From Ktedonobacter racemifer DSM 44963 (GTDB lineage: Bacteria; Chloroflexota; Ktedonobacteria; Ktedonobacterales; Ktedonobacteraceae): DNA of 64,000 nt. The stretch lies in contig NZ_ADVG01000004.1 of NCBI RefSeq assembly GCF_000178855.1, positions 2,294,001 through 2,358,000 of the forward strand, written 5' to 3'. Of the stretch, positions 45,476-56,188 are shown piece by piece. The position numbers were made by a program, and so were the translations under genes. Position 1 is the first letter of the stretch; every line of letters begins with the position of its first letter. The notes below the pieces were generated by a model. It ran no database searches, was not told where the DNA came from, and was given only the letters and a program-made list of their open reading frames with translations.

Positions 45476-45889
45476 GCGGAGATTCTCAACTGGCGTGCAT
45501 GTCGCAGCTGCTAATCTACAGGATCCCAGTTCATCCCGGCACTCCCGCCTGGAGCATTGGAACGCACATATTTTTCAGGGGATATGCACACGTACGTTAC
45601 CCCGCGCCTGTGCTGGTCGCGCAACATCTTGCTTGTTGCCGCTAAGCATCTCTCGGGAGTTGAACCCGTTCTTCCGACAAACAATAAAAAGTAAATCCCC
45701 AAGAACTTTTCTGCATGTGTCGGTGTGCGTGTCAGAATGATCATAAATTGGCTCTTACGCAGGTTCGCTGATTTTTGAGAACAGATGAGGTACAAGGCAA
45801 AAGAACGGGCCTTCTGTTGCGTACGCCTTTGCTCATCTTGTTTTTCTGCTTGCTCTCTAGCAGAGAAGGTATCCACGTGAGGAGAGAAA

Positions 45890-46294
45890 CTAGGAGGAAG
45901 CTGGTGAGGGAAGGAAGCGGTGAATGAGTTGCTCAAGCTGATGCAACTTAAATGGTTTAGAGATGAGAGCGTCTACAAGCAAAGATAACTCAGGCCACAT
46001 GTCGGCTGCGGTGAGTAGTACCATGTGCGGCGGCGCAATTCCCCTTGCGCTTGCTTCCTTACGTAACCCTTGCACCACACCAATCCCCCCCATAATGGGC
46101 ATCATCACGTCCGTGAGCACAAGCGCCGGCCAGTGCTCACGGGCGAGGTCGAGCGCTTGTTGTCCATTAAAGGCGACCAGTGGCTGGTACCCAAGGCTCT
46201 CGACCACCACCGTCAGGATTTCGGTAATCGGGATATCATCGTCAACGATCAAGACGATGGGTGGTTCGTATATTTCCTCATGCAAGTGTTGCAT
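45890..46294 (-). CDS. Single-domain response regulator (REC)
   Basis: 134 residues forming one receiver domain: IVDDD (acidic pocket), the phospho-acceptor Asp in LVLTDVMMP, Thr in VLLTAAD and Lys in ISKPFKLHQL. No output domain, so it acts by protein contacts, as CheY-like regulators do. It starts 9 bp after the KaiC-like gene, so the two are one operon and may share a pathway. Confidence 0.93.
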   Translation of the reverse strand: MQHLHEEIYEPPIVLIVDDDIPITEILTVVVESLGYQPLVAFNGQQALDLAREHWPALVLTDVMMPIMGGIGVVQGLRKEASARGIAPPHMVLLTAADMWPELSLLVDALISKPFKLHQLEQLIHRFLPSPASS

Positions 46295-46303
46295 CCTGCT
46301 TTC

Positions 46304-47893
46304 TTAGTGTTGCTCTTGCTCTGAAGGGGAACTCCTCTGTGGGGGGGGCTCCCTCCGTTGGATTGCTGCTTGCTGCTCTGCTAATTTGATCAAGATGTCC
46401 TGTTCACGCTCATTGGGTGTCAGCACACGCACCCCCTCGGGCGTCGTAATCAGAAAATCACGGAGCGTTTCATCGTGGGTGGAAAAGCGCATCTTCGGAA
46501 CGGAGAGGATGCGATGGAGTTTCCCTTGATAGATGAGGTGCTGCATAGACACCACATTTTCTGCAAGCACCGTCAGTTCATTCACGGAGAAATCCGGTTG
46601 CGTGATGATGCCTTGCGTTGGCTCTTTGATGGCAAGCAGCGTCACACCCCGTTCACGTAAGAGACTCAGGAATGCCGCGAGATAATCGGGAACACGTTCG
46701 GCTCCACTGCTCCTTTGGATGGCTCGCTCCCATTCAGCAAGGCTATCAATGACCAGACGCCGTGCACCTATTTGCTCTAATGCCGCAAGCACCTCTGTGG
46801 CAACATGATCGGGGTCCAATTCAACCGGATCCCAGTGGTGGACGGTCAATCCCCTCCTCGCAGACAAAGCGTGCTGTAATTGTTGGCTCCACGCAAAGTC
46901 CTCCGATTTTTGAACCAACTGATCTGCTGTCTCTCGAAAGCCGAGATACACTCCCGGTTCTCCCTCTGCTACGCCAGCAAGGAGAAATTGGAGCGCGAGA
47001 AGTGTCTTGCCCGTTCCGGGACTCCCAATCAGGACCGTCCCTGTTTGCCGGGTCAAGCCACCGCCAAGCAAGGTATCAAGTTCGGGCAATTCAAAGGTCG
47101 CTCGTTTCGCTGGCGTTGCTGAGAGCGTTTTCTTATTCCAGCCCACCTTAAACGGGTGCCTGAGGCGGGTTTCCAATCGAGGGAAAACGTGTATCCCTAT
47201 CTCGTTGATCGCCAAACCGTGGAGGCCTGGTAATGCCGCTTTCCCTCGTACTTTGAGCACCTCAAGAGCCCGATGAGTGCGCACGCCGAGCAATGTATTG
47301 TAGAGCCCGATGAGCACATCCGCAGTGGTCATCTCTGGAAAGAGCGTTGTATCGCGGGGATCTGCCTCCGCTGTGACGAGTGAGGTTGTGCCCAACATAC
47401 TCAATTGTGTTCCAAGATCGTAGAGAAGGCGGCGGGCGGCAACAAAATCGGTGTCCTGGCCACGTAACCCTTGAAAGCCATCAAGCACCACGACACTCGC
47501 CTTCATACGATGCACTTCTGCCACAATCGCCTTCCCCGTTATGGGACCTTCCGGTGGGAAAAATTGCTGCAAGCTGAACACTTGTACAGTGCGACCAACG
47601 AGGTTTGGCGCAAAGAAGCTATAGGAACGCAGATGATCTAAGAGCTTTGTCGTTGGTTCAGACAGTGCTGTCAAAAAGAGAACTTTCTCTCCACGCTGAG
47701 CTGCGGCGAACGCGATCTGACTGGCAAGCGTGGTTTTCCCACTCCCAGGCGGTCCAAGAATAACCGTTAATGCTCCTTTTGGAAGCCCTCCATCTAACAC
47801 CAGATCCAAATGAGGGATCCCTGTCGGCTCAAGTGGTGATGGTGGAGGAACCATCGGGACCGATGTGGCATCAGGGGGGAACGAATCCATCAT
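46304..47893 (-). CDS. KaiC-like two-domain RecA-fold ATPase
   Basis: About 529 residues with two KaiC repeats. Domain 1 has LGPPGSGKTT and VVVLDGFQGLRG; domain 2 has IGSPGTGKTLLALQ and RLVIDSLAEWERAI, then ENVVSMQHL. Such double-repeat ATPases, coupled with REC or histidine-kinase genes, are common signalling proteins outside cyanobacteria; circadian function should not be assumed. The ATG at 47893 is preferred; a TTG start seven codons upstream is possible. Confidence 0.9.
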   Translation of the reverse strand: MMDSFPPDATSVPMVPPPSPLEPTGIPHLDLVLDGGLPKGALTVILGPPGSGKTTLASQIAFAAAQRGEKVLFLTALSEPTTKLLDHLRSYSFFAPNLVGRTVQVFSLQQFFPPEGPITGKAIVAEVHRMKASVVVLDGFQGLRGQDTDFVAARRLLYDLGTQLSMLGTTSLVTAEADPRDTTLFPEMTTADVLIGLYNTLLGVRTHRALEVLKVRGKAALPGLHGLAINEIGIHVFPRLETRLRHPFKVGWNKKTLSATPAKRATFELPELDTLLGGGLTRQTGTVLIGSPGTGKTLLALQFLLAGVAEGEPGVYLGFRETADQLVQKSEDFAWSQQLQHALSARRGLTVHHWDPVELDPDHVATEVLAALEQIGARRLVIDSLAEWERAIQRSSGAERVPDYLAAFLSLLRERGVTLLAIKEPTQGIITQPDFSVNELTVLAENVVSMQHLIYQGKLHRILSVPKMRFSTHDETLRDFLITTPEGVRVLTPNEREQDILIKLAEQQAAIQRREPPPQRSSPSEQEQH

Positions 47894-47937
47894 GCTCTCT
47901 TTCTCACTCGACAAATATAGATACTATAGTATGTCAC

Positions 47938-48597
47938 ATGGTTTCTCATTTGACGAGAGGACAGTTGCTTGCATCACGTCCATGCGATATGATTGACGTC
48001 CTTGAAGCGTGTCGCATGGAGAGAAAAATGCATCAGGTGGTGAAGCTGGGCACCACCATCATCATCGAAAAGATTTCCTACAAGGCATGGCAAAAGCAAT
48101 TTGGCAAGAGTGTGGGACTGAGAGCACCAGGGATGTTTGTAGAACTACTGAGACGCACCGTTGCAAGCACGGGCGGCCCCCTGGTGGAAGTCCCCACACG
48201 TACAACAGCGCTGAGCCAGTGGTGTCATGGCTGTGGCAAGAAGGTCAAAAAGCCGCTTTCGCAGCGGTGGCACCAATGCGCGTGTGGCGTGGGTCCCGTC
48301 CAACGTGATCTGTATTCGGCGTTTCTTGCCGCCTACCTTGATCTAGCAGACCCCATTCCCTCGTGTGCCCGATACCAGGGGTATTGGGAAGGTGCGGAAG
48401 CGCGCCTCATGGCAGCACACGAGCGTCTCACACAACGCGCGAAAGAGGGGCAGACCTTGCCCCGAAGCTTGGGTGTGACTCGAGCCAGAGCGCGTCTGCC
48501 GAAAAGTTCAGGGGAACCACCACTAGAGCCAGCTCTTCTTCTTGGGGGTGAAGAACAGGAAGCGTGGGCTGAACCTCTGGAACCCCCACTGCTTTAG
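47938..48597 (+). pseudogene. TnpB-like C-terminal remnant
   Basis: The frame encodes VVKLGTTIIIEKISYKAWQK (RuvC Glu region), SQWCHGCGKKVKK and CACGVGPVQRDLYSAFLAA (zinc finger and last RuvC Asp). The N-terminal two thirds are absent. Past the stop, CCCCACTGCTTTAGCACGGGG is the right-end hairpin of such an element, so the 3' half of an IS605-type unit survives. Confidence 0.7.
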
Positions 48598-48675
48598 CAC
48601 GGGGAGTTCTCAGTAGGAGAAAACAAACTTATGCTCTTATTGTACCACATTCTAGATCAGCAGGGTTGCGTAAGA

Positions 48676-50555
48676 GCCAATTTATGAATCTTACGCAACC
48701 TTGCTGATCGCAGTTGTGATACGCTGAGAGTTTGCATCGTTTTTCATGCTCTGTGGTTTCTTCAGATGAACCACCTGCTGCCCTTGCATCTTTTTCTTCT
48801 TGTCCTTTCTGTCTCGACTCGTTTTGCTCTGATAGAGCACACGAAGCTTGAGCAAATCGACTTCGGCGCGACCATACATACTTCTTTTGATGAGCTTAAG
48901 CCGATTCACATTTCCTTCTAAAGGACCATTGCTCCAAGGTAACGTCAATCCCGCAAGAACGGCATCTTTGTCTTGCTGCACACCCGTCACAAAGGACTCA
49001 AACGCTTCAAGATGGCTGGCTTTCACCGCTGCCAACCAGGCGTCAAGCTGTTCTCCAGTGCGCTTACGCACCATGTGAAGAAACATCTCCACCAGTTGGT
49101 AGGCGGTCTCAAGGTGTGGGCTCGCTTGCCTCAACTGCCGAAGGTTCTCTTGTTCTTCTTCCGCGCAAATCCTCCTGCTTGCGGAAAAAGAGCCAGGTGG
49201 CCTGTGGTGCCGAGAGAGCCAACAAGGGATTGAGCGGTTTCGTCGCTGATGGGGAACTGCTTTTGCGGGCAGGAAAGCTCAACGCATCTACCGTCTCCAG
49301 GTAGCGATAGATGGCTCGTGGTGACCCTTTATATCCCTTTGCTCTCAGTTCTCTTTCCAGTTGTGCTCCTTGGCGACACCCTTGTTGCCAGCGTTCCAGG
49401 AGATAGGTCTTGTAGGGATCGATGAGGCTTGCTCGAGGCTTGCGGGAACCGGAATAAGGAATATCTCCCCGATCAAGCCACTGCCGAACGGTTCGTGGTG
49501 CCATGCCCATGTGAGCCGCAATCTCAATGCTTTTCATCCCTTGCTGTTGCAGTGCCATCATCTGCTCGTAACGAGCTGTTCGCTCCGCTTGACGAGCGTG
49601 TTGTGCTCGTTTCGGAGCCGCGTGTCCTGGGATGACTTTGACGCTCAGGTGAGGGTTGCTGCCCGTCGAGGGTCTTGGCTTCTGCCTGCTCAGCACGACG
49701 CAGTTGCATCAGGCTTTGGGTCAATTGCACTGAGACACATGCAGCTAGATTCTTCACCAAATGCCAGCGGTCACGTACCTGTACAGCTTGGGGAGCCCCT
49801 TTTTGAATAGCTGACGCATATTCCGAGGACCCATCGCGGCTAACCACCTTGATGGAGGGATGCTTGAGCAGCCAGGCGGAGACCGTTTTGACCGAGCGGT
49901 CGGGAAGCAGGTCAATGGGCAGGCCCAATTCCAGGTCACAGATCAGGGTTCCATAGCGCAGCCTGCGCTTGCGTGCCCAGTCATCGAGACCAATAATGTG
50001 TGGTGCTGACTGAGCCGACGGGTGTGATTGGCGAACCAGACGCAAGATCGTATCGCGACTTCCGCTGATGCCGAGTTCACTTCCTACATCCGCTCCGGCT
50101 TGGCCCCGATTTTGAGTCCCAACTCACAAAGGGCTTTTTGCAGCCGTTTGGTGCGGCTCCGCGTGAGGGCGACAAAGCTCTGGAAGCCGTTCAACGAAGA
50201 TCTTTTGCGCACAAGTACTCTTTTTACAAAAGAAACGGCGGACATGCATGATGAGGCGGATGGAGTGCCCAACGGAGGGAAGATCGCGCAACGTCCGCGT
50301 ATAGCGACTTTGGAGACGCGAAGATGCGGTTCCACAGGAGGGGCAAGAGGCTGTTGGGGATGTCGTACGTAGGGTCAGGATGATCTCCTCGGCTCCCTCT
50401 ACTCCTTCCACTTCAACATTGGGAAGGTCTGGAAAAATGATCATGGGATGTTTTGGGGTCCTCAAAAAAGCTCTGAAAAAAAGCGAAAAAATGTTCAACT
50501 TTTTGGTATACCACATTACTCATCAGCAAGGTTGCGTAAGATTCATAAATTCGCC
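48676..50555 (-). mobile_element. ISL3-family insertion sequence
   Basis: AATTTATGAATCTTACGCAA reads inward from both ends (48679 and, reverse complemented, 50551), with sub-terminal GCAAGGTTGCG hairpins. It encloses a single, broken transposase gene. Confidence 0.82.
48691..50516 (-). pseudogene. ISL3-family transposase, several frameshifts
   Basis: Four frames together give the protein: CPSCGTASSRLQSRYTRTL (N-terminal zinc finger), IIGLDDWARKRRLRYGTLIC (first Asp), VVSRDGSSEYASAI (second Asp), the helical insert with an HTH (IAAHMGMAPRTVRQWL), and LPWSNGPLEGNVNRLKLIKR (Glu). At least three shifts break it. Confidence 0.82.
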
Positions 50556-50852
50556 ACTTTTGGCGCATAACCTTGCCAGAAACTTGAGCTTGATTGGAAG
50601 ATCTGTTCGTCATTTTGCTGACACATAACATCACCCAAACTCAAATATGAGGCATAAACCCGCCCTGAAAAGTTGTGTCTACAAACTGGCAGATTTCTCT
50701 CCTAAAATGTTTGTTGAATAGTTGATCAAAGCATAACCATCTATTGCAATGATTATCCTTCTCACTTTAACCTACGCCTGTTTACCAAACAGCGGACTAG
50801 GCGGGAGGATGCACTACGAGCATCCTATGCACCTCTCTCTACTGAGAGATGT

Positions 50853-52316
50853 TCACTCGTGAGATGATTCCAGGAACATCTCTGGGGGATCCCAGAAGCT
50901 CAACTGGACGGGAGGCCCGGCATCCTGGATCCTCTGCTGATTCTGCTGTTTCCACGCTTCATGCCGCGTCATGAGGAGCGCCTTGACCTCCGAGGTCGAG
51001 CGACATGCCGCCAGTTTCCGATCCCCCCAGCGTCCCGCGAGCGTCTGTGCGGCTTTGCGGTCGGCCTGGTCTGCGTAACCACAGACCAGGCACTTGAAGG
51101 TTTTCTGGTTCGGCCGATTAGCGCGATCGACATAATGGCAGCGGGGGCATTCCTGAGAGGAATAGGCGGCTCGGACCGTGTGGGCTGCCATGCCCTGTTT
51201 GGCGGCGGCCCAGGCCAGCTGCTCTGGGATATGCCCCAGGTGAGAAGCATACAGATAACTGTTCATCACCCTTGCTTTGAAGCGCATCGAGGCCACATTG
51301 AGGTCCTCATAAATGAGTCTGGCATCTCGATGATCTTTGACCAACGCATTGACCGCCCGGTTGATCTCTTGCTTGACGTGACGGCTCAAGCGTTGCGACG
51401 TTTCAGAACTTGTCGAAGGAAGCTTGCCCTTTGGGACGCCTTTCTTTTCCAGACAGGCTCGCAGTTTCGCCTTGCGGCGACGCTTTTCCCGATCGTGCTT
51501 GTGCTGTCGGGCCATCTTGCCATGAAAACTGCCATACGCTTTATTGGTGGAGGTCGTGAGGAAATGGGCAATGCCCACATCGACGCCTACTGTAGGGGCG
51601 TCAGGCTTGGTTTGAAGAGGAACGTCCTCGTCAAAGGAGAGCGTCAGCCACCAGACTCCATTGCGCTTGTGAAGTGTTGTGGATGCATTGAGCGTGCGGC
51701 CTTCGAGTGCTCGTTTGTGATAGGAGGCGAGTTTGACTGGGACTCGAAGCGGATTCCCGACATCTAAGGTGGACACGCGCAGCCAGTAGTCGAACGTGGA
51801 GTCCTCCGACTTCTCGAGCACCACCACGTTGACATTGGCTTGGATGACTGGCACACGCAGCACAGGGAGATCCCATTCGGTCCAGGTCGGTTCGCGGCGT
51901 TTGAAGGCGGACATCCGGCCTTCCGCCTGAGCCTTGGCCTGAGCGTAATCAGCCACATCTTCCAGGTACGCCTGATAGGCGTTCGCTCGATTCGTGCGAA
52001 CGCTTTTGGCAATGCCTGCGGCTTGCTGTATTGCCACTCGATGCAAGCGGTCGGAAAGATCGGTTTTGAAGACGGTTTCTTGGTACTTGTCCGGGCTTGT
52101 CTCGGCCTCGCAAAACAGGGTGGTGTACTGTTGGCACAGCGGCAAGTAAACCGCCACAAGCTGATCGAGCGCCTCAAGTTTGCCAGGATTGGCCTCAATG
52201 AGACGGATATGGGTCACCGCTCGAGTGATGGTCTGCTTCGTCTTCTTTTTGCGCTTGCGCTTTTTTTTCTCATCAAGCGAGGCTTTTTGGGGCTTCTTGC
52301 TCACGGGCGGGTCCAT
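50853..52316 (-). CDS. tnpB: TnpB RNA-guided nuclease of an IS607-type element
   Basis: 487 residues with RuvC motifs TVGVDVGIAHFL, LIYEDLNVASM and ADQADRKAAQTL, and zinc finger CPRCHY...CLVCGY. The N-terminus is Lys/Arg-rich. Its start overlaps the end of the recombinase gene by 44 bp. An omega-RNA would be expected at its 3' end into 50780-50853, where CATCTCTC-GAGAGATG-like and GGATGC/GCATCC pairs are seen. Intact. Confidence 0.92.
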   Translation of the reverse strand: MDPPVSKKPQKASLDEKKKRKRKKKTKQTITRAVTHIRLIEANPGKLEALDQLVAVYLPLCQQYTTLFCEAETSPDKYQETVFKTDLSDRLHRVAIQQAAGIAKSVRTNRANAYQAYLEDVADYAQAKAQAEGRMSAFKRREPTWTEWDLPVLRVPVIQANVNVVVLEKSEDSTFDYWLRVSTLDVGNPLRVPVKLASYHKRALEGRTLNASTTLHKRNGVWWLTLSFDEDVPLQTKPDAPTVGVDVGIAHFLTTSTNKAYGSFHGKMARQHKHDREKRRRKAKLRACLEKKGVPKGKLPSTSSETSQRLSRHVKQEINRAVNALVKDHRDARLIYEDLNVASMRFKARVMNSYLYASHLGHIPEQLAWAAAKQGMAAHTVRAAYSSQECPRCHYVDRANRPNQKTFKCLVCGYADQADRKAAQTLAGRWGDRKLAACRSTSEVKALLMTRHEAWKQQNQQRIQDAGPPVQLSFWDPPEMFLESSHE

Positions 52317-52881
52317 TCTGCTGCAAAGCCGCTAGCACTTGTTCTGTCTTGCGTTTGGCTCGTCTGCGACCATAAAGACGAGCGCAAAACGAGGGAATGA
52401 TGCTGATAAAATCGCCCATGAGATCATCGTCGGCGGTATCAGCGGTGTTGACGATGACCAGTTTCCGTCCTTGCATAGCCAACAAGGTCTGAATATAGGC
52501 CATGCCAAAGCGAGAAGCGCGATCTTTGTGTTCAACCACGATCTGCCCGATTTTGGGATCTGCCAGCAGCGCCAGAAACTTGGGCCGCTGATCGTTGATG
52601 CCACTGCCGCACTCTTTGACGACTTTGCTGACCGACCAGCCTTGGGCATTGCACCAGGTCACCAGCCGCTCGGCTTGCCTTTCCAGGTTGTCTTTGTTTT
52701 CGCTGCTTGAAACACGAGCATACACAGCGACGGCGTGGACCGGAACCGAGCGAAGCTCTGGCGGATCAATGATCACGGTGCCGGTGGGCAATTGATAGCC
52801 GGGAATCTGGCCGCGTTTCCACATACGCCAGGCGCTGTTATAACTGATCCCAATCTTCTTGGCATAACTCGATAACTTCAT
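52273..52881 (-). CDS. tnpA: IS607-type serine recombinase (TnpA)
   Basis: 202 residues: an N-terminal MerR-like DNA-binding domain (SSYAKKIGISYNSAWRMWKR), then the serine recombinase domain with the nucleophile in AVYARVSSSENK and the VVEHKDRASRFG block. It moves the element by small-serine-recombinase chemistry. Intact, and together with tnpB makes a complete IS607 pair. Confidence 0.93.
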   Translation of the reverse strand: MKLSSYAKKIGISYNSAWRMWKRGQIPGYQLPTGTVIIDPPELRSVPVHAVAVYARVSSSENKDNLERQAERLVTWCNAQGWSVSKVVKECGSGINDQRPKFLALLADPKIGQIVVEHKDRASRFGMAYIQTLLAMQGRKLVIVNTADTADDDLMGDFISIIPSFCARLYGRRRAKRKTEQVLAALQQNGPAREQEAPKSLA

Positions 52882-53238
52882 ACATCCAAGTATACTCTAT
52901 CTGCTTGAGATATGCAAGAGATGATGATACTTTGTGATGGTTGCTTATACAAAATGGATACCTTTTTTCGGCGGACAAATGCTTCAAAACGACGAGGTTA
53001 TGTGTCAATATAGCGCTGTGTTTGCATCTCAGCGCTACATTAAGGATGTATTCGTATAACCTAGAAAGATGATTGATGAGAGACGTTGGGAGAGGAGCAA
53101 TCCTGTCTTCACTTTTCAGCACGACCCGATCTCTCCCATCTTCCTGTTTCAAAAGAAAGACTCTCTATGTCAAGCCCTAAAATGACCAATTTGGAATGAG
53201 AGGGAAAAGACGCCATGATGCAAAGGAAAGGAACAGCT

Positions 53239-53344
53239 TCAATCTGGCATGAGAAAGTCTACCATGCCACGGCGGGCTGTCAAGGAAAGCGAAGCGGCTT
53301 GACAGCCCGCCGCTTGCATGGTGAAAAAAAGGTATGCCAGATTG
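53239..53344. repeat. Long interrupted palindrome
   Basis: TCAATCTGGCAT and ATGCCAGATTGA form the outer arms; CCATG...GGCGGGCTGTCAAG and CTTGACAGCCCGCC...CATGG form the inner ones, with an 11-base loop. It lies between IS607 and the second IS110, in the gene-free region 52882-53412. Confidence 0.7.
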
Positions 53345-53412
53345 AAAGGCAAAAAACAGGCGGCTGTTTTGCCTCTTGGCGATCCCGGCTGATCCAGCAG
53401 AATCCTCAGTGC

Positions 53413-54628
53413 TCAAGCAGCACGAGGCGCATGCTCACGTTTGGCGCACTCAAAGATGATGGCTTGATACTCCTCTCGCTTGAGCCACAGCGCGAAGAGA
53501 ATGCGCACCCATACATTGGAAAGTGCTCTCACCGCGACACTATGACTTTTGCCTTCTGCCCGTTTGCGTTGATAGTAGTCCATGGCCCAGGCTTCGGTGT
53601 GCGTACTTTGCCAGGCAAACTGATGCAGCGCATTGCGCAAGGGTTTGATACAGGCATACCGTCGATGAGGTTTGGCATAGTTGCCACTTTCATAGGGCAC
53701 AGGCGAAGTACCTGCCAATGCCTGCAAGCTGCTCGCATCTCGGTAACGAGAACGATCATCTCCCAATTCTGCCAACAGTCGAGGAGCAAGGCGTTTGCCC
53801 GCACGAGGCAAGGTGCGAAACAGATGACTGTCAGCATGGGTCAAAAAAAGGCGCTCGATCTCCTGATCGTAGGCAGCAACCTCTTCCAGCACTGGCAAGA
53901 GCTGTCGGATCAAAGCCAGCATCAAGCGCGACGCGCGTGCGGGTCGTCACTGCATCCGTAGTCAGATGCGGTTGATGCAGTTGCTCCACGATCCACATCC
54001 CGGTCTGCTCGGCCGTTGGATGCCTACTTTCCTTCAGCACAGCAGCTATGTCCTGCGACGTCGCCTCCATCGCTGCCGTTGGGGTAGGATAGCGTTGCAA
54101 AAAGTGCAAGGTCGAAGGTTGTTGGACTTTGCCAAAGAGATGCAACACGACCGGATAGTAGGCTTTGAGGCACGCCGTCAGTTGATTGACCAGGCGCGTT
54201 TGCATCTGGATCAAGCCATCTTGATCCCGTGTCAACGCTTTCAGTTCGGCAATCAGTGGGCTATCAGGTTCCAGCCGTCGCAGGTCTGCGATCTCCGAAC
54301 GACCATGTTTTGCCAGCAGATAGGCATCAATCTGGTCCGTTTTGGCTCCCGATGCCGAGCGTTTGCGATCCACCGTTTTGGGGTTCACCGGATAGACGGC
54401 GAAACCCGCTTCCAACAAGTTCGTAATCAACAATCCGCGATTGGTTTCGACAATGCACGCCAGCTCCGCCTTGTGCTCTTGACCACAGATGGCGGTCAGT
54501 CGGCTGGTCAATTCGTCGAGTCCTTTCGGGGTGTGCATGATGCGAAACGAGGTGAGCCGATGCCCCATCTCGTCAAGGACGACGATGTCGTGATGGCTAT
54601 CCGCCCAATCGACACCTGCATACCACAT
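53413..54628 (-). pseudogene. IS110-family transposase, frameshifted
   Basis: The RuvC-like N-terminus is complete (YAGVDWADSHHD; IVETNRGLL; KTDQIDAYLLAKHG). The Tnp20 part (FRTLPRAGKRLAPRLLAEL; LQALAGTSPVPYESGNYAKP) is in another frame after about 53935. The upstream 54629-54850, gene-free, is the expected bridge-RNA region. Confidence 0.82.
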
Positions 54629-54890
54629 ACATCAAGTCCTCCTCGTTGGAGATACTGGTTCCTGGAAGGGCGCAGTCCCTTTACTGTGGTGCTCGAAGCA
54701 CGACTCTCCAATGAGTGCTTTGCCAGGAACGATGGAAAGCGAAGCACGATCTTTCTTAATCGGTCGAGCCGCATGGACAAACTAGGCTTTCGCTTTCCAG
54801 ATTTGACTGTTCATATGAGCAAGTGTACTGCTTGCTCCGGCCCTTTGTCGAGAGGGCTTGTTTCTAGTTTACTGTAAAAGGACAAAAAGC

Positions 54891-55403
54891 ATGTCTCCTT
54901 CAGAGCAGCAAGTTCTTGTTGACCACGTGGTCGTCGAGACAACACAATCATTCGAGCGGGTCACCGAAGCATTTGAGGGGCAAATCGGGCGCAAGGGACA
55001 TGAGGCGTATCAGAACGTTGTCACATCCAGTCGTACACTGGAAGAGTTCACACAAGGCATTGAGCAGCTCTTGGGATCAAGTGAGTTCATGGAGTTTTTG
55101 GCTCTTGATCATGGCGCGTGGTTTTCTCGCCTTGTTCATCCTCTCAAAGCAAAACTCTATATTATTGGCAATCCCTTGATAGCCCAGCACTTCGAGAAGT
55201 ACTCAGCTCAAGCAGGACTCTATGTGCCGATTCGGGTGCTGCTGTATGAAAATGCACGGGGAAACACCTGTCTCAGTTATGATCGGCCATCCTCTTTGCT
55301 GCAAGTATGCGCGGTGACGGAGGAAGAGTTTGTGCAGACCGCAGCGGATCTGGATCAAAAAGTTGCGCACCTCGTCCAGAAAGCTGCCTCTCAGATCAGA
55401 TAG
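54891..55403 (+). CDS. DUF302-domain protein
   Basis: 170 residues. After a helical N-terminus (30-75), the DUF302 core reads AKLYIIGNPLIAQHFEKYSA, LYVPIRVLLYE and TCLSYDRPSSLL. The family is small, soluble and of unknown function, often linked to redox or metal stress. The start at 54891 has AAAAGGAC upstream. It appears intact. Confidence 0.8.
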   Translation: MSPSEQQVLVDHVVVETTQSFERVTEAFEGQIGRKGHEAYQNVVTSSRTLEEFTQGIEQLLGSSEFMEFLALDHGAWFSRLVHPLKAKLYIIGNPLIAQHFEKYSAQAGLYVPIRVLLYENARGNTCLSYDRPSSLLQVCAVTEEEFVQTAADLDQKVAHLVQKAASQIR

Positions 55404-55679
55404 CCTCACGGCTGCCCGATTACTACAAAGTGTTCAGAAACTCTGCTCTCTAAGACTCAAACGACCACTCTTTTACTCACAACCTCACTGACGCATATCC
55501 CCACCTTTTGGCGATTAATCGAGTCAAACCACAGTGCGCCTTGATACTACACCATGAGATGCAAGAATAACCAGGGGTCCCTTTTGCATACGCTGGATGG
55601 GACTTGATGACACGATCCTCGGCGCGTGTCCCCTGGTCTTCTGATCGGCCTTTATTGTATCTGGCCAGGCAAGACAGGT

Positions 55680-55795
55680 TTAGAACTCCATGGTGCTCAG
55701 GTCGATCTCTTCGCTTGCGCGTGGCCCTGGATAGCCCAGCTCGTTGTACTTCTTGAGCACCGCCAGGATATCCTGCGCGAGTGGTGGTAAATTCA
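55680..55795 (-). pseudogene. C-terminal fragment related to the Cys/His-rich family
   Basis: The frame encodes LPPLAQDILAVLKKYNEL and ends EEIDLSTMEF, similar in layout to LPLEIRDMLKTE and EEELDLSTIDF at the end of the 39659 protein. No start is present. It suggests a remnant of the same accessory module here. 55404-55679 and 55796-56188 hold no other gene. Confidence 0.45.
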
Positions 55796-56188
55796 CTCAA
55801 GGGTGGGCAGATTTTAAACCGAAGGGAAATTGATCTGAATCATGGGATTCGGTGTTGGTCATCCAGGTGAAGCCGCTCCCGATGGGGCTTCTTCCGTTGA
55901 CATCTTGTAAATTGGGGACGCCGCGCGCAACTCGTGCTGCGTTCCTCAAAGGAGGGAACGGGGTAGGTGGTGCTGCGGAACAGAAACGTGGTCGAAGCTC
56001 TGGGCTGGCTTACAGAGCTGGTTAACAACACAGAGAAAAAAGAGTTGGATCGCTAATCCCGCTCTCTTTGCTCTTTTTGCATGCATTACAGCTTCTCCGA
56101 GGCTCTCTCGCGCGAGCATTGGCCTTCAACCACTTGCCTGTTCCGCTGCACCACCCCCCCGATGACATGCGTCGTGTTCTTTCCCTGC

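Noticed and set aside
45511..45936. Minus-strand frame of 141 codons
   Set aside because: No conserved motif, no ribosome site, low-complexity start, and overlap with the end of the response regulator gene.
46304..47893. Circadian clock KaiC
   Set aside because: There is no kaiA or kaiB, and double-repeat KaiC-like ATPases with receiver partners are common outside clock systems.
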